From positions 2,418,001 to 2,482,000 of the forward strand of contig NZ_VIGB01000003.1 in NCBI RefSeq assembly GCF_006636205.1: a stretch of 64,000 bases of DNA. The letters are read 5' to 3'. The stretch is from Kitasatospora acidiphila (GTDB lineage: Bacteria; Actinomycetota; Actinomycetes; Streptomycetales; Streptomycetaceae). Position 1 is the first letter of the stretch. Each line of letters begins with the position of its first letter. Below, piece after piece: positions 8,300 through 16,211 of the stretch. Under the pieces are notes generated by a model. That model saw nothing but the letters and a program-made list of their open reading frames with translations, ran no database searches and had not been told where the DNA came from. A program made the translations under genes and the position numbers.

Positions 8300-8600
8300 G
8301 TGCAGTCTGAGCAGGGTGGACAACCTTTTCGCCGAGGGCAGCGCCGGCTGGCCACAGAGCCCGGCAGTACGCCGATGGCGCCCTACCAGCACGCCCGCGA
8401 CAAGGACGAACTGCTTGTACTGCTGGTGGACGACTACGCGGCGCGGCGCCTGCGCCGGCCCGAACAGCTGCCCGCTCAGCCCCGCGAGCGGATCACCGTC
8501 GCCGCGGACGCCATCCACGCGATACTGGCGGCCTGCCCCTGGATCGTCGTGGTACTGACCGCTGACGACCTGCTGTCCGAGACCGCCACGGGGATCGCCG
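8300..8600 (+). pseudogene. TetR-family regulator fragment
   Basis: The frame through ATG 8375 reads RRLATEPGSTPMAPYQHARDKDELLVLLVDD, which is the recognition helix and following helix of a TetR/AcrR protein (compare RRLA-ELG-PMALY-H--DKDELL). It continues with ERITVAADAIHAILAACPWIVVVLTADDLLS from the ligand-binding domain. Homology starts mid-domain near 8300 and stops near 8600, where an opposite-strand gene tail begins, so both ends are missing. Confidence 0.6.
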
Positions 8601-8605
8601 CCGGC

Positions 8606-9032
8606 TCAGGGCACGGCAACGGGGGCTTGTCGGCGTGCGCGGGCGTCGGATGCCTTGGCCGTTGCGTAGAGGGAGACGGCCAGGGCGATGGCGAGGGCTG
8701 CGCCGGCGGTGAAGACGCCGGCTGAGGAGGCGACCTGCGGGCTGCGGGCCTCGGTGCGGGCCGAGCCGCTGAGGAAGGGTATGACCACGAGTACGGCAAG
8801 GCCGAGGGCGACCTCGCACCAGACGACCCTTCGGGAAGTGTCGCAGTGTCAGGCGCAGGAGTGAGGTGGTGTCGGCGGTGCGGCGGGCCTGCGCGATGCG
8901 GGGCATCAGCCAGAGCTGGTTGACGGCGCCGGCCGTGATCAGGCCCAGGACCAGTATGACCTTCACCAGCAGGGCCAGGCCGTAACCGGTCGTCCAGAGC
9001 TGGTCGATTGCGCCGACGTGCCGCCAGCTCAT
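8606..9032 (-). pseudogene. copper-resistance CopD-like membrane protein fragment with frameshift
   Basis: The minus strand from about 9020 encodes WTTGYGLALLVKVILVLGLITAGAVNQLWLMPRI and then LRLTLRHFPK, matching the C-terminal helices of CopD-family proteins. An extra base in an AAGGG run (near 8827-8829) shifts the frame. In the next frame the protein resumes as VVWCEVALGLAVLVVIPFLSGSART and runs to the stop at 8606. The 5' half is missing, replaced at about 9030 by transposase sequence. Two independent lesions make it a pseudogene. Confidence 0.65.
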
Positions 9033-9273
9033 CCATACGCCGCAAGCGCACCCGAATCACCACCCGTCGGGCATCGAGCGCCACGTCGACGACCGTCCGC
9101 TCGTGATAGCTGTGCACCCGCACCGCCTCGGCCCCGCATCTCGGGCACGCCACCGGGCCGTAGGGTGTTCGCGCTCGCACACGGATCAGGGCACCCTCGT
9201 CTTCGACAAGGTCGACCAGAAGCGGCGACAACCCCGAAAACACCATGCCTACAAGCTCATTGACATCTCGCAC
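9033..9273 (-). mobile_element. ISL3-family transposase, N-terminal fragment
   Basis: From GTG 9273 the frame reads VNELVGMVFSGLSPLLVDLVE, then the zinc-ribbon CPRCGAEAVRVHSYHERTV and DVALDARRVVIRVRLRR, characteristic of ISL3 transposases (N-terminal CxxC ribbon before the catalytic core). It ends after ~80 codons where CopD-like sequence begins, so no DDE core remains. The bases to its right (9274-9435) would hold the insertion-sequence end; I could not define its inverted repeat. Confidence 0.65.
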
Positions 9274-9435
9274 GGGCTGTCAACGAATCCTGTCACCCTT
9301 CGTTGCCACCGAATGTGCGCCAGAGCCGAATTCATGACACTCGCCCGTTAACGCCCGCATCCACCGGCGAAATATCGGTTCGAAGACAGTGCCGCCACCG
9401 ACACGATCACTCAGTTCTGCGGGCACGTGGCTGCG

Positions 9436-10194
9436 TCATCGGGCTCTTGCTGTGATCCGTCGCAGCGGGATCGGGACCTCCGTCCGGTGGGCCGCGCGCA
9501 GAACCCGGAGGGCGCGGCGGTGGGCGGTCGGGGTGAGTCCGGGTAGGTAGAGCGAGTCCAGGAGAAGGCTTCCGTCGTCCGGTCGGGTGAGCGGGAGGGT
9601 GAAGCAGCGGCGCTCGTCACTCCTCAGCTCCAGCCCGGCGCGGGCGAGTGCGGCGGGCAGGTGTCGCATGGCCCGGTCGTTTGGGTAGCGCAGGGTGCGC
9701 CGGATGGCGAGGAGCAGGGCTGCTGCGAGCGCGTAGTCACCGGCTCGCAGGGGCCCGGTGGCCGGGACGGTCGCGACCAGGAGGCCGCCCCGTCGCAGGA
9801 CGCGCCGGATCTCGCGGAGGGCTCTGGGAAGCGGGGTGAGCAGCATGAGGGCCATCGAGCAGACGACGGTGTCGATGCTGCCGCTGGCGAGCGGCAGGGC
9901 GGTCGCGTCCGCGCGAAGCAGCGGTCCGACGTCGGCAGTGCGGGCGGCGGCCAGCTCGGCCGACGAGCGGTCCACCCCCAGATAGCGGACGGCTGGTGGC
10001 AGGACGGCGCACATGGGGGCGCTGCCGCAGGCCAGGTCGAGGAGGACTCCCCCGGCAGGTACGGTCTCGGCCAGCCACTGGTAAGGGGTGGTCCCGTCGG
10101 CATGCGCGCGTCGCAGGACAGCCTCGGTGATGCCAGGGTGAGCCTGGTGGAAGACGTCCAGGTAGGCGGCCCAGTCCGCGGCCGTCCGGGTCAT
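9436..10194 (-). CDS. class I SAM-dependent methyltransferase (last gene of radical SAM operon)
   Basis: A 252-residue methyltransferase. Motif I is LLDLACGSAPMCAVLPP with the acidic LGVDRSSAEL loop; motif II is ADATALPLASGSIDTVVCSMALMLL; motif III is REIRRVLRRGGLLVATVPAT. The C-terminal part (about 150-252) is Arg/Leu-rich without clear homology. ATG 10194 overlaps the preceding stop as ATGA, so it is translationally coupled to the ArsM-like gene. As part of a five-gene operon with a radical SAM enzyme it probably acts on the same product; the substrate is unknown. Confidence 0.8.
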   Translation of the reverse strand: MTRTAADWAAYLDVFHQAHPGITEAVLRRAHADGTTPYQWLAETVPAGGVLLDLACGSAPMCAVLPPAVRYLGVDRSSAELAAARTADVGPLLRADATALPLASGSIDTVVCSMALMLLTPLPRALREIRRVLRRGGLLVATVPATGPLRAGDYALAAALLLAIRRTLRYPNDRAMRHLPAALARAGLELRSDERRCFTLPLTRPDDGSLLLDSLYLPGLTPTAHRRALRVLRAAHRTEVPIPLRRITARAR

Positions 10195-11051
10195 TGCGCT
10201 GCCTGCGGTTTCTGCGCGACGAGGAGGGCGTAGCCGGCCGTACCGTCGTCGACCGCGCGGGCGGCGTGGGCGGTCAGGGCGAGCGCCCGGTCGAGGTCGA
10301 CCGGCTCGGCGAAGCCGGGGACGGCAGCTCCAGCGATCCGGAGCGCGCGCAGCCGTGCGTCGATCTGTTCGACCATGCGTCGCAGGGCGTCGTCGTGGCG
10401 TTCGGTGCGGACGGTGTGCAGTCCTGCGGCCGTCAAGAGAGCCGCGTACCGCTCCAGCGGGCGGGCGTCGGCCAGGCAGGCCACCCAGCCTGCCAGTTCC
10501 GCGAGTTCGGGCGGGAGGTTGCTGGGGGCGAGAGTGACATCGGTGATGCCGACCCGTCCGCCGGGGCGCAGGACGCGGGCGAACTCGAGGGCGGCGGTGG
10601 GCTTGTCGGGGAATGTGCAGAACGCGCACTCGCACATCACCGCGTCGAAGGAGCCGTCAGGGAAAGGGAGTTGTTCGGCATCGCCGGTCCGGAAGGTGAC
10701 CCTCCCCCGGCCTCCGACCGGAGGGACCCCCATGGCGAGCCCCGCCTGTTCGGCGGCTGCGCGGGCGCGGGCCACGGATTGCTCGCCGAGGTCGACGCCT
10801 ACGACCTCGCAGCCGAACTCGGCGGCCAGCAGGAGCGCGGTGCTGCCCGTTCCGCTGGCCACGTCCAGGACGCGCATGCCGGGCGCGAGTTCGAGCGTGC
10901 GGGCGAGGTGGCGGGTGAGTGCCGGGCCGCCCGGATGGAGGCTGGTGCCAAGGAGAGCCGTGACGGCATCGGACTGGTAGGCGCTCGCGCAGCACGCCTT
11001 GAGGGTCTGCGGGTCGTCGGGCTGCGGGTTTTCGCGCTGGGGGCCGCTCAT
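10191..11051 (-). CDS. ArsM-like SAM-dependent methyltransferase
   Basis: A 286-residue methyltransferase starting MSGPQRENPQ. It has an unusual N-terminal LKACCASAYQSDAV and a SAM site MRVLDVASGTGSTALLL with VVGVDLGEQSV. The substrate-side motif MCECAFCTFPDKPTAALEFARVLRPGG is rich in cysteine and resembles arsenite methyltransferases and their relatives (paired Cys near the N-terminus and after motif II). It overlaps both neighbours by ATGA. Alternatives are a thiol- or metalloid-independent small-molecule methylase. Arsenic as substrate is an inference only; no arsR/arsB genes are present. Confidence 0.75.
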   Translation of the reverse strand: MSGPQRENPQPDDPQTLKACCASAYQSDAVTALLGTSLHPGGPALTRHLARTLELAPGMRVLDVASGTGSTALLLAAEFGCEVVGVDLGEQSVARARAAAEQAGLAMGVPPVGGRGRVTFRTGDAEQLPFPDGSFDAVMCECAFCTFPDKPTAALEFARVLRPGGRVGITDVTLAPSNLPPELAELAGWVACLADARPLERYAALLTAAGLHTVRTERHDDALRRMVEQIDARLRALRIAGAAVPGFAEPVDLDRALALTAHAARAVDDGTAGYALLVAQKPQAAQ

Positions 11052-12592
11052 CAGAGGGCCTCCCCCGTGTTGTTGCCGGCGCGCCCGGCAGTCTTCCCGC
11101 GGTTGCGGGCGGTCTTGGAACCGTGCGGGGAGGGTTCGAGGAGGAGCTGAAGCCCGGTGGCGTTGGGCACGACGTCGGCGACCGGGACGCCGGTGAGCTG
11201 TTCGCGGACCTGTTCGCGGTAGCCGACGGAGTTGTAGGCGCAGAAGGGGATGATCCGCCCGTCGGGGGTGAGCATCTCGACGCAGCACTTCATCAGCGTC
11301 TTGACGTTGAGGGTGTACGGGTCCTGGAAATCCTGGACGACCAGCATGAAGGCCTTGTCGACGACCGCGCGCAGGGCCTTGGGCAGGTCGATCCCGCAGG
11401 TGGCACAGTCCAGTTGGGCCGAGGTGGTGGCGGTGCCGGGGAACGCTGAGGCCGACCACAGCTTCTCCAGTGCTCCGCGAAGCCCGGGTTCGGGCAGAGC
11501 GCGGTTGGCGATGTAGTCCAGGTAGTCCTCCAGCTGGACGAGCCGAGTCAGCGGCACGACGTCCGTTCCGTCGGTCAGCAGATAGCTGACGGAGCGGCAG
11601 GTGGGGAAGCAGCACGGGACGGGGAAGAAGTCATCGGGCCGTAGCAGGTCGGGGAGTTGGTCGGCGACGGCCTGGATGACGTCGGAGTTGGTGAGACGGG
11701 TGAGCGGGTCGAATTCGAGGTGTCGGCCGGAGTGGGTGACGGGTTGCAGGACGACGCCGCGCACGGCCGGGTGTTCGAGGCCGAAGCGGATGATGGCGCC
11801 CGCCTCGTGGTCGTTCAGCCCTCGTTCGACGGCGGCGGCGAGCATGACGCGCAGGCCGGCAACGGCGCAGGCGTCCAGGGCCCGCTGCTTGAGTTCGCGC
11901 AGGTCCTTGCCGCGGATGGCCAGGTGGGTGGCGGGGGCGAAGCCGTCGAACTGCAGATAGACGATGACGCCGCGCTCGGCCAAGGCGGGTGCGAAGTGCC
12001 GGTCGGTCGCGAGGCGGATGCCGTTGGTGTTGAGGACGACGTTGCCGATCGGGCGGGAGCGGGCGGCGTCGATGAAGTCCAGGATGTGCTTGTGGATGCT
12101 GGGTTCACCACCGGAGAACATCACCACCTCGGGTTCACCCTCGGCGGCGACATAGGTGTCGAGCATCTTCTCGACCTGGTCAAGGGTGAGCGAGAAGCCG
12201 TCGGCCTGATGGCCGGAGTCGGCGAAGCAGATCGGGCAGTCCAGGTTGCAGTCGGAGTTGACCTCGATGATGCCCAGGCAGGCGTGCTGCTTGTGTTCCG
12301 GGCACAGGCCGCAGTCGGTCGGGCAGCCGTCCCGCACCTCGGTCTGGAACGCCAGCGGGAGGGTGCCCGGCTTGTTGAACCGCGCGGAGTCCAGGTACTG
12401 CTGGGCGTCGCCGTAGACGAGTGCCTCGAACCGGCCGTGCTCCTTGCAGCGTTTGCGCAGGTAGACCTTGTCCTGGCGGATGTTGACCTGGGCGTCGACG
12501 ACGGCCTTGCAGACCGGGCAGATGCTCTTGGTGAACTCCAGGAACACCTCGTCCCGGTCCGTCTTCTGAGGAGGCGTGACAGGTTCGGTCAT
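11051..12592 (-). CDS. cysteine-rich radical SAM enzyme (tetraether synthase / MJ0619-like)
   Basis: A 513-residue radical SAM protein. The N-terminal part has a CPVC pair (C25, C28), C49, and the CPTDCGLCPEH cluster site (C90-C97) with C105. The radical SAM triad is CNLDCPIC (C115, C119, C122), followed by FSGGEPSIH. The C-terminal half adds PCCFPTC, DCATC, KCC and the block IIPFCAYNSVGYREQVREQ. This arrangement is that of the archaeal Tes/MJ0619 family, which carries auxiliary Fe-S clusters and a rubredoxin-like iron. Known members join lipid chains (Tes) or methylate a pterin (MJ0619). AAGGGA precedes ATG 12592. The gene overlaps the next one by ATGA. The product is unknown. Confidence 0.85.
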   Translation of the reverse strand: MTEPVTPPQKTDRDEVFLEFTKSICPVCKAVVDAQVNIRQDKVYLRKRCKEHGRFEALVYGDAQQYLDSARFNKPGTLPLAFQTEVRDGCPTDCGLCPEHKQHACLGIIEVNSDCNLDCPICFADSGHQADGFSLTLDQVEKMLDTYVAAEGEPEVVMFSGGEPSIHKHILDFIDAARSRPIGNVVLNTNGIRLATDRHFAPALAERGVIVYLQFDGFAPATHLAIRGKDLRELKQRALDACAVAGLRVMLAAAVERGLNDHEAGAIIRFGLEHPAVRGVVLQPVTHSGRHLEFDPLTRLTNSDVIQAVADQLPDLLRPDDFFPVPCCFPTCRSVSYLLTDGTDVVPLTRLVQLEDYLDYIANRALPEPGLRGALEKLWSASAFPGTATTSAQLDCATCGIDLPKALRAVVDKAFMLVVQDFQDPYTLNVKTLMKCCVEMLTPDGRIIPFCAYNSVGYREQVREQLTGVPVADVVPNATGLQLLLEPSPHGSKTARNRGKTAGRAGNNTGEAL

Positions 12593-12634
12593 CGGGGAGT
12601 CCCTTGTTCTGGGTAGCGGTGCGGTCGGAGTTGC

Positions 12635-14068
12635 TCATCGCAGGACTCCACGCCGCAGCCGCAGCAGGCTGCCCGTGAACACACGGCTGCGGGGGGCCGC
12701 CAGCGCACGGTGGACCTCCTCCAATGCGGCGAGCCACGGCCCGTCGGCATGGGTGGGGTACGGGTGGACGGTGGCGGCGAGCCGTCGGGGTGTCCACCGG
12801 AGGCGCACGGCGTGGGCGAGTTCGACGATCGCCTCGCCGGCGCGGGGGCCGACGACTGTGGCGCCGAGGATCCTTCCTCGCGGGTCGAGGACGAGCTGGG
12901 TGAAGCCGTCGGTGGCGTCCTCGGTGACGGCCCGGTCCATCTCCTCGTGTGCCAGGAGACGAGTGCGGACACCGGGGCCGTGCACACGGGCGGCCTGCTC
13001 GGCGGTCGGGCCGACCTGGGCGACCTCCGGGTCGGTGAAGACCACGTACGGCACCGCGCCGTAGTCCAGCCGTGGGCGCAGGCCGAGCAGTGCGCCGAGG
13101 ACGGCGTCGGCGGCCTGGACTCCGGCGACGTGCGTGTACGGCATCCGACCGGTGACATCGCCCGCAGCGTGGATCCGCGGGTTGGCGGTCCGCAGGCGGG
13201 CATCGGCGCGGATCAGACCGCGTTCGTCGGTCAGCACACCGGCCTGTTCCAGCCCGAGCCCGTCGGTGTTCGGCATGCGTCCGGCCGTTACCAGCAGGTG
13301 GTCGAACTCCACCGTACGGACGGCACCTTCGGTGTCGGTGAACTCCGCCGTACCAAGCCGGACCGCTCGCAAGGGCCCCTCGGTACGGACCTCGACGCCC
13401 TCGGTGGTCAGCCGAGAGGCCAACAGCCCGCCCGCCGCCGCATCCATGGCCGGAAGCAGTCTCCGCTCGGCTTCGAGCAGCGTGACATGGGAGCCGAGCC
13501 GGCCGAAAGCCTGAGCGAGTTCGCAGCCGGAGGCACCACCACCGACCACCAGCAGCCGGTCGGGAAGCCTGTCGAGGTCCCAGACGGTGTCGGTGGTCAG
13601 CGGAGCGGCGTCCCGCAGCCCCGGCACGGTCGGCAGGGAAGGCCTCGAGCCAGTCGCGATCAGGGCGTGCCGGAAGACGAGCCGCCGCCCCTCGACGTCG
13701 ACATGGCGCGGCCCGCCGAAGCGTGCAACTCCATGGACAACCTCAACGCCGAGCCGCTCCAGGGCAACCGACGAGTCGTGCGGCTCGATGCGGCCGATGG
13801 CCGCGCGAAGGTGCACCGTCACGGCCTGCCAGTCCGCGGGTCCGGTCGCAGCCGGGAGGCCGTAGCGGGCGACTCGCCGGGCGGCGTGGACCTCTGCGGC
13901 GGCGTGCAGCAGCGCCTTGCTGGGCACGCAGCCGGTCCACAGGCAGTCCCCGCCCAGCCGGGCGCGTTCGACCAGCGCGACCCGGGCGCCCAGGCCTGCC
14001 GCAACCCGTGCCGCAGTCAGCCCGGCGCTACCGCCACCGATCACGACCAGGTCGTATGCCCGGCTCAC
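12635..14068 (-). CDS. FAD-dependent pyridine nucleotide-disulfide oxidoreductase (mercuric-reductase-like)
   Basis: A 477-residue flavoprotein starting VSRAYDLVVIGGGSAGLTAAR (FAD site). It has the redox-active disulfide GGDCLWTGCVPSKAL, an NAD(P)H site LLVVGGGASGCELAQAFGRLG, the second FAD motif RIHAAGDVTG and a C-terminal dimerisation domain with HPYPTHAD. The terminal HPYPT in place of dihydrolipoamide dehydrogenase's HPHPT, and the absence of a C-terminal Cys pair, argue against true mercuric reductase. In this operon it is a plausible electron donor for the radical SAM enzyme or for a disulfide substrate. GTG 14068 overlaps the DUF427 stop. Confidence 0.85.
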   Translation of the reverse strand: MSRAYDLVVIGGGSAGLTAARVAAGLGARVALVERARLGGDCLWTGCVPSKALLHAAAEVHAARRVARYGLPAATGPADWQAVTVHLRAAIGRIEPHDSSVALERLGVEVVHGVARFGGPRHVDVEGRRLVFRHALIATGSRPSLPTVPGLRDAAPLTTDTVWDLDRLPDRLLVVGGGASGCELAQAFGRLGSHVTLLEAERRLLPAMDAAAGGLLASRLTTEGVEVRTEGPLRAVRLGTAEFTDTEGAVRTVEFDHLLVTAGRMPNTDGLGLEQAGVLTDERGLIRADARLRTANPRIHAAGDVTGRMPYTHVAGVQAADAVLGALLGLRPRLDYGAVPYVVFTDPEVAQVGPTAEQAARVHGPGVRTRLLAHEEMDRAVTEDATDGFTQLVLDPRGRILGATVVGPRAGEAIVELAHAVRLRWTPRRLAATVHPYPTHADGPWLAALEEVHRALAAPRSRVFTGSLLRLRRGVLR

Positions 14069-14367
14069 GGCTGCTTCTCCGGTGTGCCTTCCACCGTGAC
14101 GCCGTGCCAGAAGGCCACATGGTTCTTGATCCGCCGGGCGAGGAACAGCGGGCGGGGATAGCACCAGGCGGCGTCGGGGTTGGCCAGGCCTTCGACGGTC
14201 ACCGTGTAGTAGCGGGCGACGCCCTTCCATGGGCACAGCGTTCTGGTGGCGGACTCGGTGAGGTACTCGCGGTGGAGCGACTCGGGCGGGAAGTAGTGGT
14301 TGCCCTCGACCACCCTGGTCCGGGCCGTCTCGGCGAGCACCGCGCCGTTCCAGACTGCGCGCATCAT
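14065..14367 (-). CDS. DUF427-domain protein, first gene of the radical SAM operon
   Basis: A 100-residue DUF427 protein: MRAVWNGAVLAET, then VEGNHYFPPESL, TRTLCPWKGVARYYTVTVEG and a final FLARRIKNHVAFWHGVTVE. The family is small, widespread in actinomycetes and proteobacteria, and without an established reaction; CPWKG and FPP motifs are its hallmarks. Tandem ATG codons (14367 and 14364) follow an excellent GGAGGAAGG, and the ATG with better spacing is used. Stop and downstream GTG overlap as GTGA. The 180 bases to its right face a divergent gene and must hold the operon promoter. Confidence 0.85.
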   Translation of the reverse strand: MMRAVWNGAVLAETARTRVVEGNHYFPPESLHREYLTESATRTLCPWKGVARYYTVTVEGLANPDAAWCYPRPLFLARRIKNHVAFWHGVTVEGTPEKQP

Positions 14368-14548
14368 GGGGGCTCCACTCCTTCCTCCGGTCCATGCGCG
14401 GTCGGCAGGCGCTCGCCACGTCGGGCGCCGCAGGCCGACCGTGGCGCCGGCCGATCCGTTCATCATGGCGTCGGCGCCCCTGACCAGGGTGGAGATCATC
14501 AACAGCGGCGTGTTGGCGGGCTACGCACCAATGCGAACATGAGGAGGA

Positions 14549-15031
14549 GTGAACACCCACACGACAGCAGCGAAGCGCGACGAAGTCGTCGTGTACTGGC
14601 AGGCCGGCTGCGCACAGTGCGCGCTGCTGCAGCTCGGGCTCCGCCGCACCCGTCTGCCCTTCAGGCCGGTCGGCATCTGGAAAGACCAGCAGGCGGCGGC
14701 GTTCGTCCGATCGGTGGCCCACGGCCACGAGACCGTGACCGTCGCGGGCGTGGCCCTGGTCGCCCCGCACAGTGGCGGCGACTGCTTCGCACAGGGCGCG
14801 ACAGGAGGTGAACACGCCATGGGCACCGGCTGTGTCGGCTACCTCGTGGCCTTCGCGGGCGGCCCGACGATGCCCCGGGAAGCGCGAACCGCCGCACAGC
14901 GAACCCACCAGGCTCCGTGGCGCGGCCGCCGACAGCCCACGCGGGCGACCGTCACTGCAGCAGAGCGGCGCCCGGACGAATCGGTTCAAGCCCCTGCTCT
15001 GGCAAGCCCGGATCCGGCTCATCCCCGGTAG
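14549..15031 (+). CDS. glutaredoxin-like (mycoredoxin-type) protein, possibly with degraded tail
   Basis: Thiol-redox protein. GTG 14549 follows GAGGAGG closely. Residues ~12-75 match actinomycete glutaredoxin/mycoredoxins: DEVVVYWQAGCAQCALLQLGL with a CxxC site (CAQC), then RPVGIWKDQQAAAFVRSVAHG and HETVTVAGVALVAP. The cis-proline stretch (usually TVPTV) is shortened to TVTV, so function is uncertain. After about residue 80 the sequence loses homology and overlaps the opposite-strand gene. A second in-frame ATG at 14819 with a strong AGGAGGTGA upstream may start a separate small ORF. It is divergent from the radical SAM operon, suggesting shared control. Confidence 0.55.
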   Translation: MNTHTTAAKRDEVVVYWQAGCAQCALLQLGLRRTRLPFRPVGIWKDQQAAAFVRSVAHGHETVTVAGVALVAPHSGGDCFAQGATGGEHAMGTGCVGYLVAFAGGPTMPREARTAAQRTHQAPWRGRRQPTRATVTAAERRPDESVQAPALASPDPAHPR

Positions 15032-15512
15032 CTCTCGGATTGGGCCAGCACACGGGGGCCGGGCCGACTCGCACTGTGCCGTCGTCCTGGGCGAGGCGGA
15101 GGAACAGCTCGTGCTCGGGTTGCCGCTCGCCCTGGTCGACCGTCCAGCGAGCGGCGCGGAGGAGTTCTTCCTGTGTCACGCCCGCGGCCTGCGCGAGGGA
15201 CTCGAGGTCGTAGGGGGTTCGCAGGCGACTGAGCCAGGTGGCTGCCCTCGCCACCTGGCCGGCCCACAGCTCTTCCTCGATGAACGGCCGACGCCTGTAC
15301 CGCTCCACGAGAACGGCGAGATGCACGCGGCCACAGGCCACCAGGAAACGCTGTCCGTCGAACCTCTGGTCAGTGCTGTGAATGAACGAGGAATCCACGA
15401 CCAAGGCGAAGATCTCAGGATCATTGGTGGGAGGGCCACCGCACAGGTCGCATGGGCGGGGCACCTCCGGATTCGGGGCGTCGTCGTGCGCCTCGACCGT
15501 GTCGGCAGCCAT
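14952..15512 (-). CDS. conserved hypothetical protein with an N-terminal CxxC
   Basis: A 186-residue soluble protein from ATG 15512 (MAADTVEAHDD). It has RPCDLCGGPPTNDPEIFALVVDSSF near the start, a central FLVACGRVHLAVLVERYR, a helix-rich EEELWAGQVARAATWLSRLR segment and an acidic C-terminus. It reads like a conserved actinomycete hypothetical; I recognise no catalytic motif. The CDLC pair could bind a metal. The 3' end overlaps the tail of the convergent glutaredoxin-like frame. The 292 bases to its right (15513-15804) hold no gene that I can support. Confidence 0.6.
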   Translation of the reverse strand: MAADTVEAHDDAPNPEVPRPCDLCGGPPTNDPEIFALVVDSSFIHSTDQRFDGQRFLVACGRVHLAVLVERYRRRPFIEEELWAGQVARAATWLSRLRTPYDLESLAQAAGVTQEELLRAARWTVDQGERQPEHELFLRLAQDDGTVRVGPAPVCWPNPRATGDEPDPGLPEQGLEPIRPGAALLQ

Positions 15513-15804
15513 GTCTCTGGTGTAGTCGGGCCCGGCCGGATGAGCCCGCCAGGCGACGCATCCGGGTGCCGGCGCGCGGAACAGCCGTGGGAGGTACTCA
15601 CCCGCGAACCGCCCTGACCCGGTGCACCGGATCCGCGTCAAACCGACGCCGCCACGGCATGCCCTGATCGGCAATCGCGGACCGGGCGGGCAGCTCCGCC
15701 GCCACAGCCCCCGCCCCGACGGCGCGGATGGTGTTCTGCGCCGCGGGTGCAGCCAGGACAGCGGACTGAGCATCGTCCCGATGAACGTGGATGGCACGCA
15801 GGGG

Positions 15805-16161
15805 CTATAGCAGGACCGAGCGGACCGCCTCCGGTGTCCGGCCGACGACGGCGGTGTGATCGTCGGCGGTGATGATCGGCCGCTGGATCAGGATCGGTTG
15901 GGCGGCCAGGGCCGCGATCCACCGGTTGCGGCTGTCGCTGTCGCGCTCCCAGCCATCAAGACCCAGCTCGGAAGCGATCGGTTCGCCGGTGCGGGCGATG
16001 TCCCAGGGCTCCAGGCCAAGCCGGTGCAGGACCTCGTCGAGCTCTGCGGCGGTCGGCGGGTCGTCCAGGTAGCGCCGCACGGTGTACTGCGCGCCCTCCT
16101 CGTCGAGCAGCGACAACGCGGAACTGCACTTGGAACAGGCGGGATTGATCCAGATTTCCAT
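15805..16161 (-). CDS. ArsC/Spx-family reductase-like protein
   Basis: A 118-residue protein of the thioredoxin-like ArsC family. It starts MEIWINPACSKCSSALSLLD with a CxxC at residues 9-12 in place of the CxxxxxR loop, continues YLDDPPTAAELDEVLHRLGL, and has ILIQRPIITADD with the family's conserved Arg-Pro. Arsenate reductase is the nearest named function, but Spx-like or glutaredoxin-coupled roles fit too. GAGGTCA precedes the ATG. It lies 50 bases downstream of folE on the same strand and probably shares its transcript. Confidence 0.8.
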   Translation of the reverse strand: MEIWINPACSKCSSALSLLDEEGAQYTVRRYLDDPPTAAELDEVLHRLGLEPWDIARTGEPIASELGLDGWERDSDSRNRWIAALAAQPILIQRPIITADDHTAVVGRTPEAVRSVLL

Positions 16162-16211
16162 TGACCTCGGTCTTTCGGATGCGGGCTGGTCGGCGGGGCC
16201 GCCGGTGGTGG

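Noticed and set aside
12635..14068. Mercuric reductase (merA)
   Set aside because: It lacks the C-terminal Cys pair and the N-terminal HMA domain, and no merR/merT genes are near; only the general disulfide-reductase fold is supported.
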